64,000 nucleotides of DNA from Phycisphaerae bacterium (GTDB lineage: Bacteria > Planctomycetota > Phycisphaerae > Sedimentisphaerales > UBA12454). Within the stretch, counting starts at the first letter, position 1; each line of letters opens with the position of its first letter. The stretch is taken from contig JBAZHC010000011.1 in assembly GCA_041652575.1 (NCBI GenBank), forward strand, positions 47,680 through 111,679. The letters are read 5' to 3'. Below the pieces are notes generated by a model. That model searched no databases, was not told where the DNA came from, and worked only from the letters and a program-made list of their open reading frames with translations. Below are positions 16,705-25,245 of this stretch, piece after piece. Position numbers and translations under genes: made by a program.

Positions 16705-19700
16705 TTACTGCCCTTCAAGCCAGTGGTCTGCCAAAACCGACAAGTCCTTTATATCAACTATATTATCACCACTAACTAACGGGGCAATATCTACTGATGG
16801 TTCATTTTGCAGCCAGTAGAAAGCAAGTTTTGCAAAATCTTTAAAATCTACTTTCTTGTCCCATGTAATATCACCTGCAGCGCTGCACGATGCCTCTGAC
16901 GTATTTCCATAAGCCCCTATATTGATTCGACCGCCATTAGGCCGAGGTTCGTTGCTCCAATCTGAATTCGGGTCGCCTGCATCGATTAACAGAGACTCTG
17001 GAAGCAAATGATAATCATTAGCGTCCGTATCAGCAAAAAGCGGATCCTCGGATATATTACCATTGACGCCGGTCTGGTTTGGCGTCAGTAAATACAGGCT
17101 AACGTAGTCACCGTTTGGATGACCATTAACATCATTATAGCTAAAATAATTCGGGTCAAAGCCGCCAAAATCGGCTACTCCGGGTGCTCCATAATTAAAC
17201 GCTATTATGTTATTGCTGATTATCGGTGACAGTGAACTTGATGCTATAACCAAACCCGATGAATCATCAACATATACCGCTGCGTTACCTGATATCGTGT
17301 TGTTAATTATTTTGGGCTGACCCTCAACACAAGCTATACCGGAATCATAATCCGCACTATTGCCGACTATCAGATTGTTCTGCAAAACAGCAAAGCTGCT
17401 CTCGAAACTAACCCCGCCTATAAAAACAGAGTAATTATCACTGATTTTATTATATCTTATTGTTGCGGAGCCTCCCTGGCAGTATATTCCACCGCCTTCG
17501 GTGTTCGAACTGTTGCCTGTAATTATATTTTTCTCAATAATCGGCGATGCTCCATCGATATATATTCCGCCTCCTAATTCTGTGTTGCCGCCAGTTATTG
17601 TAAAACCGGCAAGAATACTATTTGAATCCTCACCTGAATCAAATGTAACTGCGGAACCTGAATTATTTGCATCTATTATCGTTGTTTCTACAACATTCAT
17701 ATCGTCTGGATTTACACTGCTGAGGATTGCACTTTTGCCGTCAAAGTTTACATTCTCATAATAAGTCCCCGGCAAAACGATTACTCTTCCGTCGTCCTGG
17801 ACAATATCCATACCTTTGGTTATTGACGCAAAAGGATTGTTGATGGTACCTGAGCCGGTAATATCGTTTCCGGACTTTGAAACATATACAATATCTAAAA
17901 CCACACTAACATTTACAGATTGTGTATCCTGCAACTGGCCGTCGGAAATAGTTAAACTGAATTCGAATGAACCGCAACCCGAAAAAACAACAACAGTATT
18001 TACATCATTTGGATTTTTAATCAGGCAGGTATTCGGCCCTGAAACTTTCTGCCAATGATAGGTTAAAGTTCCGGGAGGATTTGGCAGCCCATCATCAGTT
18101 GACGAGTTTGCATCAAGCGTTATCGAATTAGATTCATTCAGAATTACTATATTTGATGTTGCGTTTATATCGGCCAGGGGCTGCGCATTGAAATTAGCTG
18201 TTATTGCGGCATTATCTGAAAGGATAACTGTTGTCGATGCGATATTGGGATTACCGAAAACAGCGCTCTCCTGAGGAATAGCCGTCCACGACAGGAAACC
18301 ATAACCTGCATTTGCATGGGCTTCAATCGGTATCGTCGAACCATTTTCGAAAGATGATGTTCCTATAGGAGGTGTTGTTGTTCCTCCTTCAGACGGCGAT
18401 ACTGCCATTGTTAATTCCACAGGCGGTAAAAAATTCGCTATAACCGTTTTGTCTCCATTTATCAGGAAGAAAATAGTCTGATTGCTGCTCGTTACATCGC
18501 CCGTCCACCCGGCAAATATTTTTCCGCCCGCCGTCGAAGGCGCCGTCAGCAGTATAGTCGTCCCGCTTGTTACGGTGTAAGTATAATTTGTTGTTCCCTC
18601 ATGTCCGGTGAAGCTGCTAATGCCAACCGACTCTGTCCCGGATGAGTTCACAGTTAGAGCATACTGACACCCTTTCAGGCCAAGCGAGTGATTCCCGCCG
18701 GCCGAGATGGCCGTAAAAGCAGTATTAGGCAGTGGAACTGTGCATTGACCGTACCAGTCGTCTCCCCATGCTGCAATTGAGCCATCTTGTTTCAGGCCAA
18801 GAGAGTGAGTATGGCCGGCCGCAATAGCTACAAAACCAGTATTGGGCGACGGCAAAATGCATTGACCGTAGTTCGGATAGTCCGACTGTCCCGGTTGTCC
18901 AGCTCCCCAGGCCACAATCGAGCCATCGGCCTTCAGGCCAAGAGAGTGATACATGCCCGCCGCAATGGCGACAAAATCCGTATTGGGAGACGGCAAAGTA
19001 CATTGACCGTACCCGTTATCTCCCCAGGCCAAAATCGAGCCATCCTGTTTCAGACCAAGCGAATGCCACGCGCCAGCCGCAATAGCCTTAAAGCCTGTAT
19101 TGGGCAAAGGCACAGTGCGTTGACCGTAATAGTTGCTTCCCCATGCCACAATTGAGCCGTTGGTCTTCAGGCCAAGCGAGTGATCCCCGCCGTCCGCGAT
19201 GGCGACAAAACCTGTATTAGGCAGCGGAATAGTACATTGACCGGAATTATTGTTTCCCCATGCCACAAGTGAGCTATTTTGTTTCAGGCCAAGAGAGTCC
19301 TCCCAGTTGGACGCAATAGCAACAAAATCTGTATTGGGCGACGGCACAGTGCATTGACCATTTGCGTTGTTCCCCCAGGCCGCAATCGAGCCATCTTGTT
19401 TCAGGCCAAGCGATTGGTTCCAGCCGGCCGCAATAGCGACAAAACCTGTATTAGGCAGCGGCACAGTGCTTTCACCGTTATCGTTGCTTCCCCAGGCCAC
19501 AATTTCTCCGGCGGCATATAAATTCAGAGTAATATTACCTGTAGCCCCGTCGTGCCCATCTACTGCAATTCGATATGTAGTGCCCGAAATTGCTGTAAAC
19601 GTAACCTGGCTTTGCGGACTGCCTGAATCATCATTGGATGCTATTTCTGTCAAGGGGAAAGAAGTTCCTGTATAGACTGCCAGCAGTGTATCAAAACTGC

Positions 19701-21243
19701 TGCCAAACGTGTCTATAGTCATTTGGCCGTTAAACGGTGCCGTCCAGTACCACCATACAGATGCTCCGCCTGCATTGCCTGCATGACTCGGCTCTCCGGA
19801 TTCTTTTGTCGCGCAAATATTCCTGCCCGTAGCCTGCCAACTGGTACCAGACATCGTAATTGCATTTGCAAACATGTCATTATAAGGGGGCGCCGTCGGT
19901 CTGTAGGCAGCAATAATATTCTTTGTTTCACGAATAGTACGGGCATTATCACCATCGGCAGCATTACCGGTAGCAACTCCCTGGTTGTAAACATCCGGGT
20001 TGGAGAAGTATCCTAATCGAGTGCCGCTATAACTTCCATCTTGCCCGTAGGACATCACCGAGCAGTAATTGACAGAGTTCGCCACCCATCGCCAACCAGC
20101 AGAATAACTGAACAATCCGGGGCCGGGCTGGGTAGTCTGCCACTTGTAGTGATGGCAGCCCATATTATGACCCATTTCGTGAATAGTTACAAAATCATCT
20201 ATAGCCCAGGTTCCCCACCGCACACTTGTAAGCGAAAAACCATATTCCGGCAAACCCGACGTTGTGTTAAGAAGCCAGCCTAACCCGCCGACGTCTTCAA
20301 CATCGGCAAACAACACCACCAGGTCCGCTCCATATTGATTACGCCAGGTATGAACTTCGTCCATGGACGAGTATCCGCCGCCGGTGTAAGTCAACTGGTC
20401 AAGGTCGGTATAGGAACTGCCGCTCTCTGTGTAGCTGACCTCGGCGGAGTAAACGAGATCCACAGTTAGAGTGGTATTGCTGTTATTGAGGACAAGATTC
20501 GCGTTTGCAATGGTATTCCCGATGAAACTGTTGATATTGTTGAGACCGCCGATCCGATTAAGAGCTGCCGGGGTGTAAACAATCATCACATCAATGGTGG
20601 CAGGGTCCAGCGGCCCACCTTGGACTGTGGCTGTGGGCATCTCCTTCTCGGCGGATTCCTGGTGGGGCATAATAAGCGGCGGAATCGGCGTCGGCCCGTC
20701 ATTCAATTTTTTGAGTTGGGTGACGTCCACTTCTAACAGATAATGTTGCTGGACGTCGGGTTGACTCTGAATGACGTAGTATTCGTCTTTCTCGGGAATA
20801 CGGACAGAGCCGAGACTACTATCTCCGGTAGTGGATATGAGCACATAGCCGAGGGGATAACCCTCTATTCGGCCCCGTACAGTAACCGTACCGTTGATGT
20901 TCACGGAAACCTTGTCAATATGAGCGGTATAGACCTTGTCATTAAAAAGGTTGAGGGTAAGCGTGTCACCATGGGACAGGCCCTTCTCAGCAGCGATGAA
21001 AGGGGTAAGCGTTACAGGGCGAGACCGCCGCGATGGCGGAAAGTTGTTCGGAAGCGAAAGCTCCGCAGCACGGACAATAGCATCCGCGCGAAAGTCATTT
21101 GTGATTAGTGAATATTCCGCTCCGTGTGCCGGCGACGCCAGCGAAAGAACTGCCAGGATGGCGGCACATCCGGCAAAAACACGCCTTACTTGTTTACCAA
21201 ATATGTTTTTGCCTATAGAAACATCTCTTGTTTCCCGTTCCAT
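16705..21243 (-). CDS. Large secreted zinc metallopeptidase with RCC1-like repeats and dockerin tail
   Basis: A 1512-residue exported protein. Order: signal peptide ending SPAHGA (about 1-42), propeptide, metzincin-type peptidase (about 210-420) with HEMGHNMGCHH at 355-365 giving the HExxHxxGxxH zinc site, a PPC-like beta domain (about 440-575), seven RCC1-like repeats of about 37 residues with AWGxNxxGQ cores (about 578-854), two Bacteroides/InlB-type bacterial repeats, a PKD-like domain, a parallel beta-helix (about 1130-1350) and a C-terminal dockerin-like pair of Ca loops (KVDFKDFAKLAFYW; DNIVDIKDLSVLADHW). GGAGGAG lies 6 nt before the ATG. Likely an extracellular degradative or surface-bound enzyme. 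Confidence 0.87.
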   Translation of the reverse strand: MERETRDVSIGKNIFGKQVRRVFAGCAAILAVLSLASPAHGAEYSLITNDFRADAIVRAAELSLPNNFPPSRRSRPVTLTPFIAAEKGLSHGDTLTLNLFNDKVYTAHIDKVSVNINGTVTVRGRIEGYPLGYVLISTTGDSSLGSVRIPEKDEYYVIQSQPDVQQHYLLEVDVTQLKKLNDGPTPIPPLIMPHQESAEKEMPTATVQGGPLDPATIDVMIVYTPAALNRIGGLNNINSFIGNTIANANLVLNNSNTTLTVDLVYSAEVSYTESGSSYTDLDQLTYTGGGYSSMDEVHTWRNQYGADLVVLFADVEDVGGLGWLLNTTSGLPEYGFSLTSVRWGTWAIDDFVTIHEMGHNMGCHHYKWQTTQPGPGLFSYSAGWRWVANSVNYCSVMSYGQDGSYSGTRLGYFSNPDVYNQGVATGNAADGDNARTIRETKNIIAAYRPTAPPYNDMFANAITMSGTSWQATGRNICATKESGEPSHAGNAGGASVWWYWTAPFNGQMTIDTFGSSFDTLLAVYTGTSFPLTEIASNDDSGSPQSQVTFTAISGTTYRIAVDGHDGATGNITLNLYAAGEIVAWGSNDNGESTVPLPNTGFVAIAAGWNQSLGLKQDGSIAAWGNNANGQCTVPSPNTDFVAIASNWEDSLGLKQNSSLVAWGNNNSGQCTIPLPNTGFVAIADGGDHSLGLKTNGSIVAWGSNYYGQRTVPLPNTGFKAIAAGAWHSLGLKQDGSILAWGDNGYGQCTLPSPNTDFVAIAAGMYHSLGLKADGSIVAWGAGQPGQSDYPNYGQCILPSPNTGFVAIAAGHTHSLGLKQDGSIAAWGDDWYGQCTVPLPNTAFTAISAGGNHSLGLKGCQYALTVNSSGTESVGISSFTGHEGTTNYTYTVTSGTTILLTAPSTAGGKIFAGWTGDVTSSNQTIFFLINGDKTVIANFLPPVELTMAVSPSEGGTTTPPIGTSSFENGSTIPIEAHANAGYGFLSWTAIPQESAVFGNPNIASTTVILSDNAAITANFNAQPLADINATSNIVILNESNSITLDANSSTDDGLPNPPGTLTYHWQKVSGPNTCLIKNPNDVNTVVVFSGCGSFEFSLTISDGQLQDTQSVNVSVVLDIVYVSKSGNDITGSGTINNPFASITKGMDIVQDDGRVIVLPGTYYENVNFDGKSAILSSVNPDDMNVVETTIIDANNSGSAVTFDSGEDSNSILAGFTITGGNTELGGGIYIDGASPIIEKNIITGNSSNTEGGGIYCQGGSATIRYNKISDNYSVFIGGVSFESSFAVLQNNLIVGNSADYDSGIACVEGQPKIINNTISGNAAVYVDDSSGLVIASSSLSPIISNNIIAFNYGAPGVADFGGFDPNYFSYNDVNGHPNGDYVSLYLLTPNQTGVNGNISEDPLFADTDANDYHLLPESLLIDAGDPNSDWSNEPRPNGGRINIGAYGNTSEASCSAAGDITWDKKVDFKDFAKLAFYWLQNEPSVDIAPLVSGDNIVDIKDLSVLADHWLEGQ
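18660..19510 (-). repeat. Tandem RCC1-like repeat units in the peptidase gene
   Basis: Seven direct repeats of roughly 111 bp, each encoding a unit with GSIxAWGxNxxGQ and FVAIAAGxxHSLGLK. At DNA level the units are similar enough (the complement of caggccaagcgagtg recurs) to allow recombination and copy-number change. Seven such blades would match a beta-propeller. Confidence 0.85.
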
Positions 21244-21319
21244 TTTCCACTCCTCCAAAAATTACCGGGATTGCCCTTATCAAACGATTGATCACATAAC
21301 CGAGCTTTCCATTTCCACA

Positions 21320-21348
21320 ATTATACCAAAATATTCCTTAAATTAATA
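21320..21348 (-). promoter_or_regulatory. Possible extended -10 promoter of the peptidase gene
   Basis: On the minus strand TGGTATAAT forms an extended -10 (TATAAT at 21320-21325), about 77 bp upstream of the ATG. The -35 region is poor (TATTAA at 17 bp). Confidence 0.45.
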
Positions 21349-21641
21349 ATCTGAAAAGGGTACTCGTAATCCTCAAAAACAATTGCATTTTCTTCCTTCT
21401 TATCTAAAAGTAATCTATTATTATAGACGTTTTCTGCTGAAAATCAAGAAAATATGGAGCCAATTATGGGACGTTTGGGTGCTGCAAGGAATCACCATAG
21501 CCGGATTCTTTTGATTTCAGTGAAATCCTTGGCCAACCTCCCATTTTCCCCCATCAAATAGCACGATAGTTCAAAAAAAACACTCTCTGTTTATATCTAA
21601 TTTCACGTTTTTACGCGAAAATTGCCGTTATAGTAATAATA

Positions 21642-21673
21642 TCTCTGTGAACTCTGTGCCCTCTGTGGCTAAA
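21642..21673 (+). repeat. CTCTGTG triple interspersed repeat
   Basis: Three CTCTGTG units spaced by short linkers and ending CTGTGGCTAAA. The same pattern recurs at 55502-55534 and 60487-60517. Here its end runs into AAAGGA, the ribosome site of fhs. Confidence 0.8.
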
Positions 21674-21683
21674 GGACTTACAA

Positions 21684-23444
21684 ATGCTTGACCCGACAAA
21701 ACTCAAAGACTGGCAGGTTGCCGAAGAAGCCGAAAAGGATGCAAGACCAATCGTAGAGCTCGCCGCCGAACTCGGCCTTAAAGACGATGAAATCATTCCT
21801 ATGGGCAGACTCCTCGCCAAAATCGACTACAAAAAAGTTCTCAATCGGCTCGGCTCGGTGCAAAGAGCAAAATATATCGACGTTACCGCGATAACGCCTA
21901 CTCCTCTTGGCGAAGGCAAAACGACCACTACAATCGGTCTTGTCCAGGGTCTTGGCAAACTCGGAAAAAAAGTTTGCGGCGCCATACGTCAGCCCAGCGG
22001 CGGCCCGACATTTAACGTCAAAGGTTCCGCTGCAGGAGGCGGCCTGGCTCAATGTATTCCCCTTGCTCCGCTTTCTCTCGGCCTTACAGGCGACATCGAT
22101 TGCATCACAAACGCAAACAATCTCGCTATGGTCGCGCTGACCAGCAGGCTTCAGCACGAGAATAATTACGACGACGCAAGACTTGCAAAAAGCAAATTGA
22201 AACGTCTCGACATCGACCCCGATACGGTACAGATGAAATGGGTCATGGATTTTTGTGCCCAGTCTCTTCGTGATATCGTCATCGGCAGAGGCGGAAAAAT
22301 GGACGGCTTTGAAATGAAGTCAGGCTTCGCCATTTCAGTATCCAGCGAAGTCATGGCTATTCTCGCTGTTTCGAAGGACCTTGCCGATATGCGTAAACGA
22401 ATGTCGAAAATCGTCGTCGCCTACAGCAAATCCGGCCGCGAAGTTACCACTGCCGACCTCGAAGTTGATGGCGCGATGACCGCATTAATGGCAAAAACGA
22501 TAAATCCGAATCTGCTTCAGACAATCGAAGGCCAGCCCGTTTTCGTACACGCAGGGCCATTCGCAAATATCGCTATCGGCCAAAGCTCGATTATCGCCGA
22601 TATGCTCGGAACGAAACTTGCCGATTACCATATAACCGAAAGCGGGTTCGCCGCCGATATCGGCTTCGAGAAATTCTGGAACTTAAAATGCAGAATGTCC
22701 GGCCTTAAGCCAAACGCGGTCGTGATTGTCGCGACAATAAGGGCATTAAAAATGCACGGCGGAGGCCCAGCCGTCAAGCCCGGCGCACCACTGAGCGAAG
22801 AATACACCAGCGAAAATCTCCCGCTCGTCGAAAAAGGCTGCGAAAACCTTCTGGCACACATCGAAATCGTCAAAAAAAGCGGCGTTAAACCCATCGTCTG
22901 CATCAACAGCTTCTATACCGATACAAAAGCAGAAACCCAGCTCGTTAAAAAGATAGCCGAGCAAAACGGAGCCCTCTGCGCTGTCTCGGAGCATTGGCTC
23001 AAAGGCGGCGAAGGCGCAAAAGAACTGGCCGAGGCAGTCATATCAGTATGCGAAGAAAAAAATAACTTCAAATTCCTCTACGAACTGACGACCCCGCTTC
23101 GCAAACGAATCGAACTTATCGCAAAAGAAGTTTACGGCGCCGATGGAGTCGAATACACGCCCATCGCGATGGAAAAAGCAAAGGCGATTGAAAATGACCC
23201 CCAGGCACAGAAACTCGGAACCTGTATGGTCAAGACGCATCTTTCACTTTCGCACGACCCGACCATAAAAGGCAGACCAAAAGGCTGGACACTTCCGGTC
23301 AGAGATATTATGATTTACAAAGGCGCAGGCTTTATCGTACCTGTCGCAGGCGATATTAAACTTATGCCCGGTACAGCCTCGAATCCGGCGTTCAGAAATA
23401 TCGACGTCGATACCGAAACAGGAAAAGTTAAAGGACTATTTTAA
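21684..23444 (+). CDS. fhs: Formate--tetrahydrofolate ligase
   Basis: A 586-residue enzyme that makes 10-formyl-THF from formate, THF and ATP. Seen: TPTPLGEGKTTTTIGLVQGL (ATP site, about residues 71-90), RQPSGGPTFNVKGSAAGGG and LTGDIDCITNANNLAMVALT, and late ATIRALKMHGGG and MPGTASNPAFRNIDVD. Slightly longer than the usual 555-560. The ribosome site AAAGGA is 7 nt before the ATG. folD follows on the same strand after 137 bp; together they interconvert formate, formyl-, methenyl- and methylene-THF for purine synthesis and C1 flow. A Wood-Ljungdahl role cannot be judged from this window. Confidence 0.96.
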   Translation: MLDPTKLKDWQVAEEAEKDARPIVELAAELGLKDDEIIPMGRLLAKIDYKKVLNRLGSVQRAKYIDVTAITPTPLGEGKTTTTIGLVQGLGKLGKKVCGAIRQPSGGPTFNVKGSAAGGGLAQCIPLAPLSLGLTGDIDCITNANNLAMVALTSRLQHENNYDDARLAKSKLKRLDIDPDTVQMKWVMDFCAQSLRDIVIGRGGKMDGFEMKSGFAISVSSEVMAILAVSKDLADMRKRMSKIVVAYSKSGREVTTADLEVDGAMTALMAKTINPNLLQTIEGQPVFVHAGPFANIAIGQSSIIADMLGTKLADYHITESGFAADIGFEKFWNLKCRMSGLKPNAVVIVATIRALKMHGGGPAVKPGAPLSEEYTSENLPLVEKGCENLLAHIEIVKKSGVKPIVCINSFYTDTKAETQLVKKIAEQNGALCAVSEHWLKGGEGAKELAEAVISVCEEKNNFKFLYELTTPLRKRIELIAKEVYGADGVEYTPIAMEKAKAIENDPQAQKLGTCMVKTHLSLSHDPTIKGRPKGWTLPVRDIMIYKGAGFIVPVAGDIKLMPGTASNPAFRNIDVDTETGKVKGLF

Positions 23445-23581
23445 GAAATTCTAAATTCTAATATCGAAATCCGAAACAATATCGAATTACCAAACTTGAA
23501 ATGCTCAAAACTGTTTGAAACATTTTAATTTTGAATTTGTTTCGTATTTCGGGTTTCGTATTTCGTATTTTTGGAGAAATT

Positions 23582-24472
23582 ATGGCAGCAAAGATTATTG
23601 ACGGTAAACAGGTCGCTGCGGATATCCGCGCAGAACTTAAAACAGAAGTTGAAAAACTCAAGGCCAAAGGCATAACGCCAGGTATGGGCGTAATCCTCGT
23701 CGGAGCAGACCCCGCCTCTATCTCCTATGTTACCGCAAAAGAAAAAGCCTGCGCAGAAATCGGAATCTATTCCGATGATAACCGCCTGCCCGCAGATACG
23801 AGCGAAAAGGATTTGCTCGCACTCGTCAATAAAATGAATAAAGACCCTAAAATCAACGGCATTCTCGTACAATTGCCATTGCCGAAACATATCGACGAAC
23901 AAAAAGTTTTATTGGCAATCGACCCCGACAAAGACGTTGACGGCTTTCATCCGGTAAGTGTCGGCAAAATGTGCGTCGGTCAAAAAGCGTTCCTGCCCTG
24001 CACGCCTCACGGCGTTATTCAACTGCTGATTCGCAGCGGCGTCAAACTCGACGGCGCCGAGGTCGTTATTGTCGGCAGGAGCAATATCGTCGGTAAGCCG
24101 CTCGCCAATATGCTGATTCAAAAGTCACCTACCGGCAACGCTACCGTTACCGTCTGCCATACGAGAACAAAGGATACAGCCGCCCATACGAGACGTGCTG
24201 ATATAGTTATCGCCGCGGCAGGAAGGCCGAATACGATTACAGCGGATATGGTAAAAGACGGCGTTGTCGTTATCGATGTCGGCGTGAATCGCATTGCAGA
24301 TGCGACGAAGAAAAACGGGTTCAGACTTGTTGGCGATGTGGATTTCGAGGGATTGAAAGAAAAGGCAAGTTTGATTACTCCCGTCCCCGGCGGCGTAGGA
24401 CCTATGACAATTACTATGCTTCTTTTCAATACGGTAGAAAGCGCGAAAATGACTACAGAGCCGCGACAGTAA
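23582..24472 (+). CDS. folD: Bifunctional methylene-THF dehydrogenase/cyclohydrolase
   Basis: A 296-residue cytoplasmic enzyme. It shows SYVTAKEKACAEIGI with the catalytic Lys, the substrate motif GILVQLPLPKHID, DVDGFHP, PCTPHGVIQLL, the NADP-binding VVIVGRSNIVGKP and the C-terminal PVPGGVGPMTITMLL. GGAG is 7 nt before the ATG. The last residues (TEPRQ-stop) and the TAA itself are encoded by the first part of the 36-bp repeat array, so the native 3' end seems to have been replaced or extended; FolD normally ends just after NTVESA. Confidence 0.96.
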   Translation: MAAKIIDGKQVAADIRAELKTEVEKLKAKGITPGMGVILVGADPASISYVTAKEKACAEIGIYSDDNRLPADTSEKDLLALVNKMNKDPKINGILVQLPLPKHIDEQKVLLAIDPDKDVDGFHPVSVGKMCVGQKAFLPCTPHGVIQLLIRSGVKLDGAEVVIVGRSNIVGKPLANMLIQKSPTGNATVTVCHTRTKDTAAHTRRADIVIAAAGRPNTITADMVKDGVVVIDVGVNRIADATKKNGFRLVGDVDFEGLKEKASLITPVPGGVGPMTITMLLFNTVESAKMTTEPRQ

Positions 24473-24483
24473 TGGAGCGGTCA
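24456..24483 (+). repeat. Left 28-bp inverted repeat of the array
   Basis: It begins CAGAGCCGCGACAG and ends GGAGCGGTCA, and matches 24986-25013 in inverted orientation over all 28 bp. It contains the folD stop codon and merges into the first tandem unit. Confidence 0.88.
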
Positions 24484-24850
24484 TTCTTTTTATGTCCCGC
24501 GACAGTAATGGAGCGGTATTTCTTTTTACGTCCCGCGACAGTAATAGAGCGGTCATTCTTTTTATGTCCCGCGACAGTAATGGAGCGGTATTTCTTTTTA
24601 CGTCCCGCGACAGTAATGGAGCGGTCATTCTTTTTACGTCCCGCGACAGTAATAGAGCGATCTTTCTTTTTATGTCTCGCGACAGTAATAGAGCGGTCAT
24701 TCTTTTTATGTCCCGCGACAGTAATGGAGCGGTCATTCTTTTTATGTCCCGCGACAGTAATGGAGCAGTCTTTCTTTTTACGTCCCGCGACAGTAATGGA
24801 GCGGTCATTCTTTTTATGTCCCGCGACAGTAATGGAGCGGTATTTCTTTT
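24463..24850 (+). repeat. 36-bp tandem repeat array, 11 copies
   Basis: Ten full units and one partial unit start every 36 bp from 24463 to 24823. Each reads GCGACAGTAATGGAGCGG then an 18-bp T-rich half such as TCATTCTTTTTATGTCCC. Units differ at a few positions (TAATGG/TAATAG, TCATTC/TATTTC/TCTTTC, TATGT/TACGT). There are no unique spacers, so it is a minisatellite and not a CRISPR. As 36 is a multiple of three, several frames stay open through it and yield 12-residue repeat peptides. I see no sign that any is a real protein. Confidence 0.93.
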
Positions 24851-24945
24851 CGTTACCTTATCCAGCTTTGTTGGTTTTGTAAATATTGCCCCATATTTTA
24901 CGCTCTATTTCCTCATATTATACAGCTTCGAAAGAATACAGACTT

Positions 24946-24974
24946 ATTCTATCTTTTATAATTTTTGATGTCAA
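24946..24974 (-). promoter_or_regulatory. Near-consensus sigma-70 promoter facing the tandem array
   Basis: On the minus strand TTGACA (24969-24974) and TAGAAT (24946-24951) are exactly 17 bp apart. Transcription would start near 24939 and run leftward across the whole 36-bp array into folD as antisense RNA. No good open reading frame lies between the start and the array. Confidence 0.6.
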
Positions 24975-24985
24975 TGAAAAGATTT

Positions 24986-25013
24986 TGACCGCTCCATTAC
25001 TGTCGCGGCTCTG
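24986..25013 (-). repeat. Right 28-bp inverted repeat of the array
   Basis: An exact inverted copy of 24456-24483. It sits 11 bp upstream of the promoter above and 1 bp before the stop codon of the AP2 fragment, so the array segment has symmetrical ends. Confidence 0.88.
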
Positions 25014-25014
25014 T

Positions 25015-25125
25015 TTAACCAAAATTTAAATGCGCGTATTCTCTATACAGTTCTCTTGCCGCCTCATCGTATGCCTTTGCGGCGTCGATTTCATTATCGA
25101 AATGACCATAATCTAAAATCCCCAA
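25015..25125 (-). pseudogene. AP2-domain C-terminal fragment, duplicate of the neighbouring gene
   Basis: 36 codons ending AYDEAARELYREYAHLNFG-stop, nearly identical to the C-terminus of the HNH-AP2 protein about 120 bp upstream (AYDDAAKELYREYAKLNFG). The rest of an AP2 domain and the HNH part are missing. A TTG preceded by GGAGG could in principle start a 36-residue peptide, but a remnant of a duplicated endonuclease gene is more likely. Confidence 0.75.
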
Positions 25126-25159
25126 CGTAAAACCCTCCGTTAACAAAAATTTTAAGTAT

Positions 25160-25195
25160 CTATGCTCGTATGAAGTATACTGCATACGAGCATAG
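25160..25195. repeat. 36-bp palindrome, copy A
   Basis: CTATGCTCGTATG... reads the same on both strands but for one mismatch (A for C at position 14). About 110 bp around it, including TTTTTTAGCATTTATTCA on one side and TATCTAAG-like sequence on the other, is shared in inverted orientation with copy B at 28857-28915. Confidence 0.88.
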
Positions 25196-25245
25196 TGAAT
25201 AAATGCTAAAAAATCTGCGTAATCTGCGATATCAGTGATTTCGTT

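Larger units (their letters stand above)
21244..21683. other. 440-bp divergent intergenic region
   Basis: It separates the leftward peptidase gene from rightward fhs. Besides the peptidase promoter it holds a CTCTGTG-type triple repeat (21642-21673) next to fhs and a small GATTTCA/TGAAATC hairpin near 21510. I looked for a tetrahydrofolate riboswitch and found no recognisable core. Confidence 0.6.

Noticed and set aside
21450..21683. Tetrahydrofolate riboswitch before fhs
   Set aside because: No recognisable conserved core or pairing pattern; the small hairpin near 21510 is not specific.
24463..24850. Possible CRISPR array (36-bp repeats)
   Set aside because: Units follow each other with no unique spacers, and no cas gene is in the window.
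24472..24968. Open frames encoding 12-residue repeat peptides across the tandem array
   Set aside because: The period of 36 keeps several frames open on both strands. There is no ribosome site, and the differences between units change amino acids freely.
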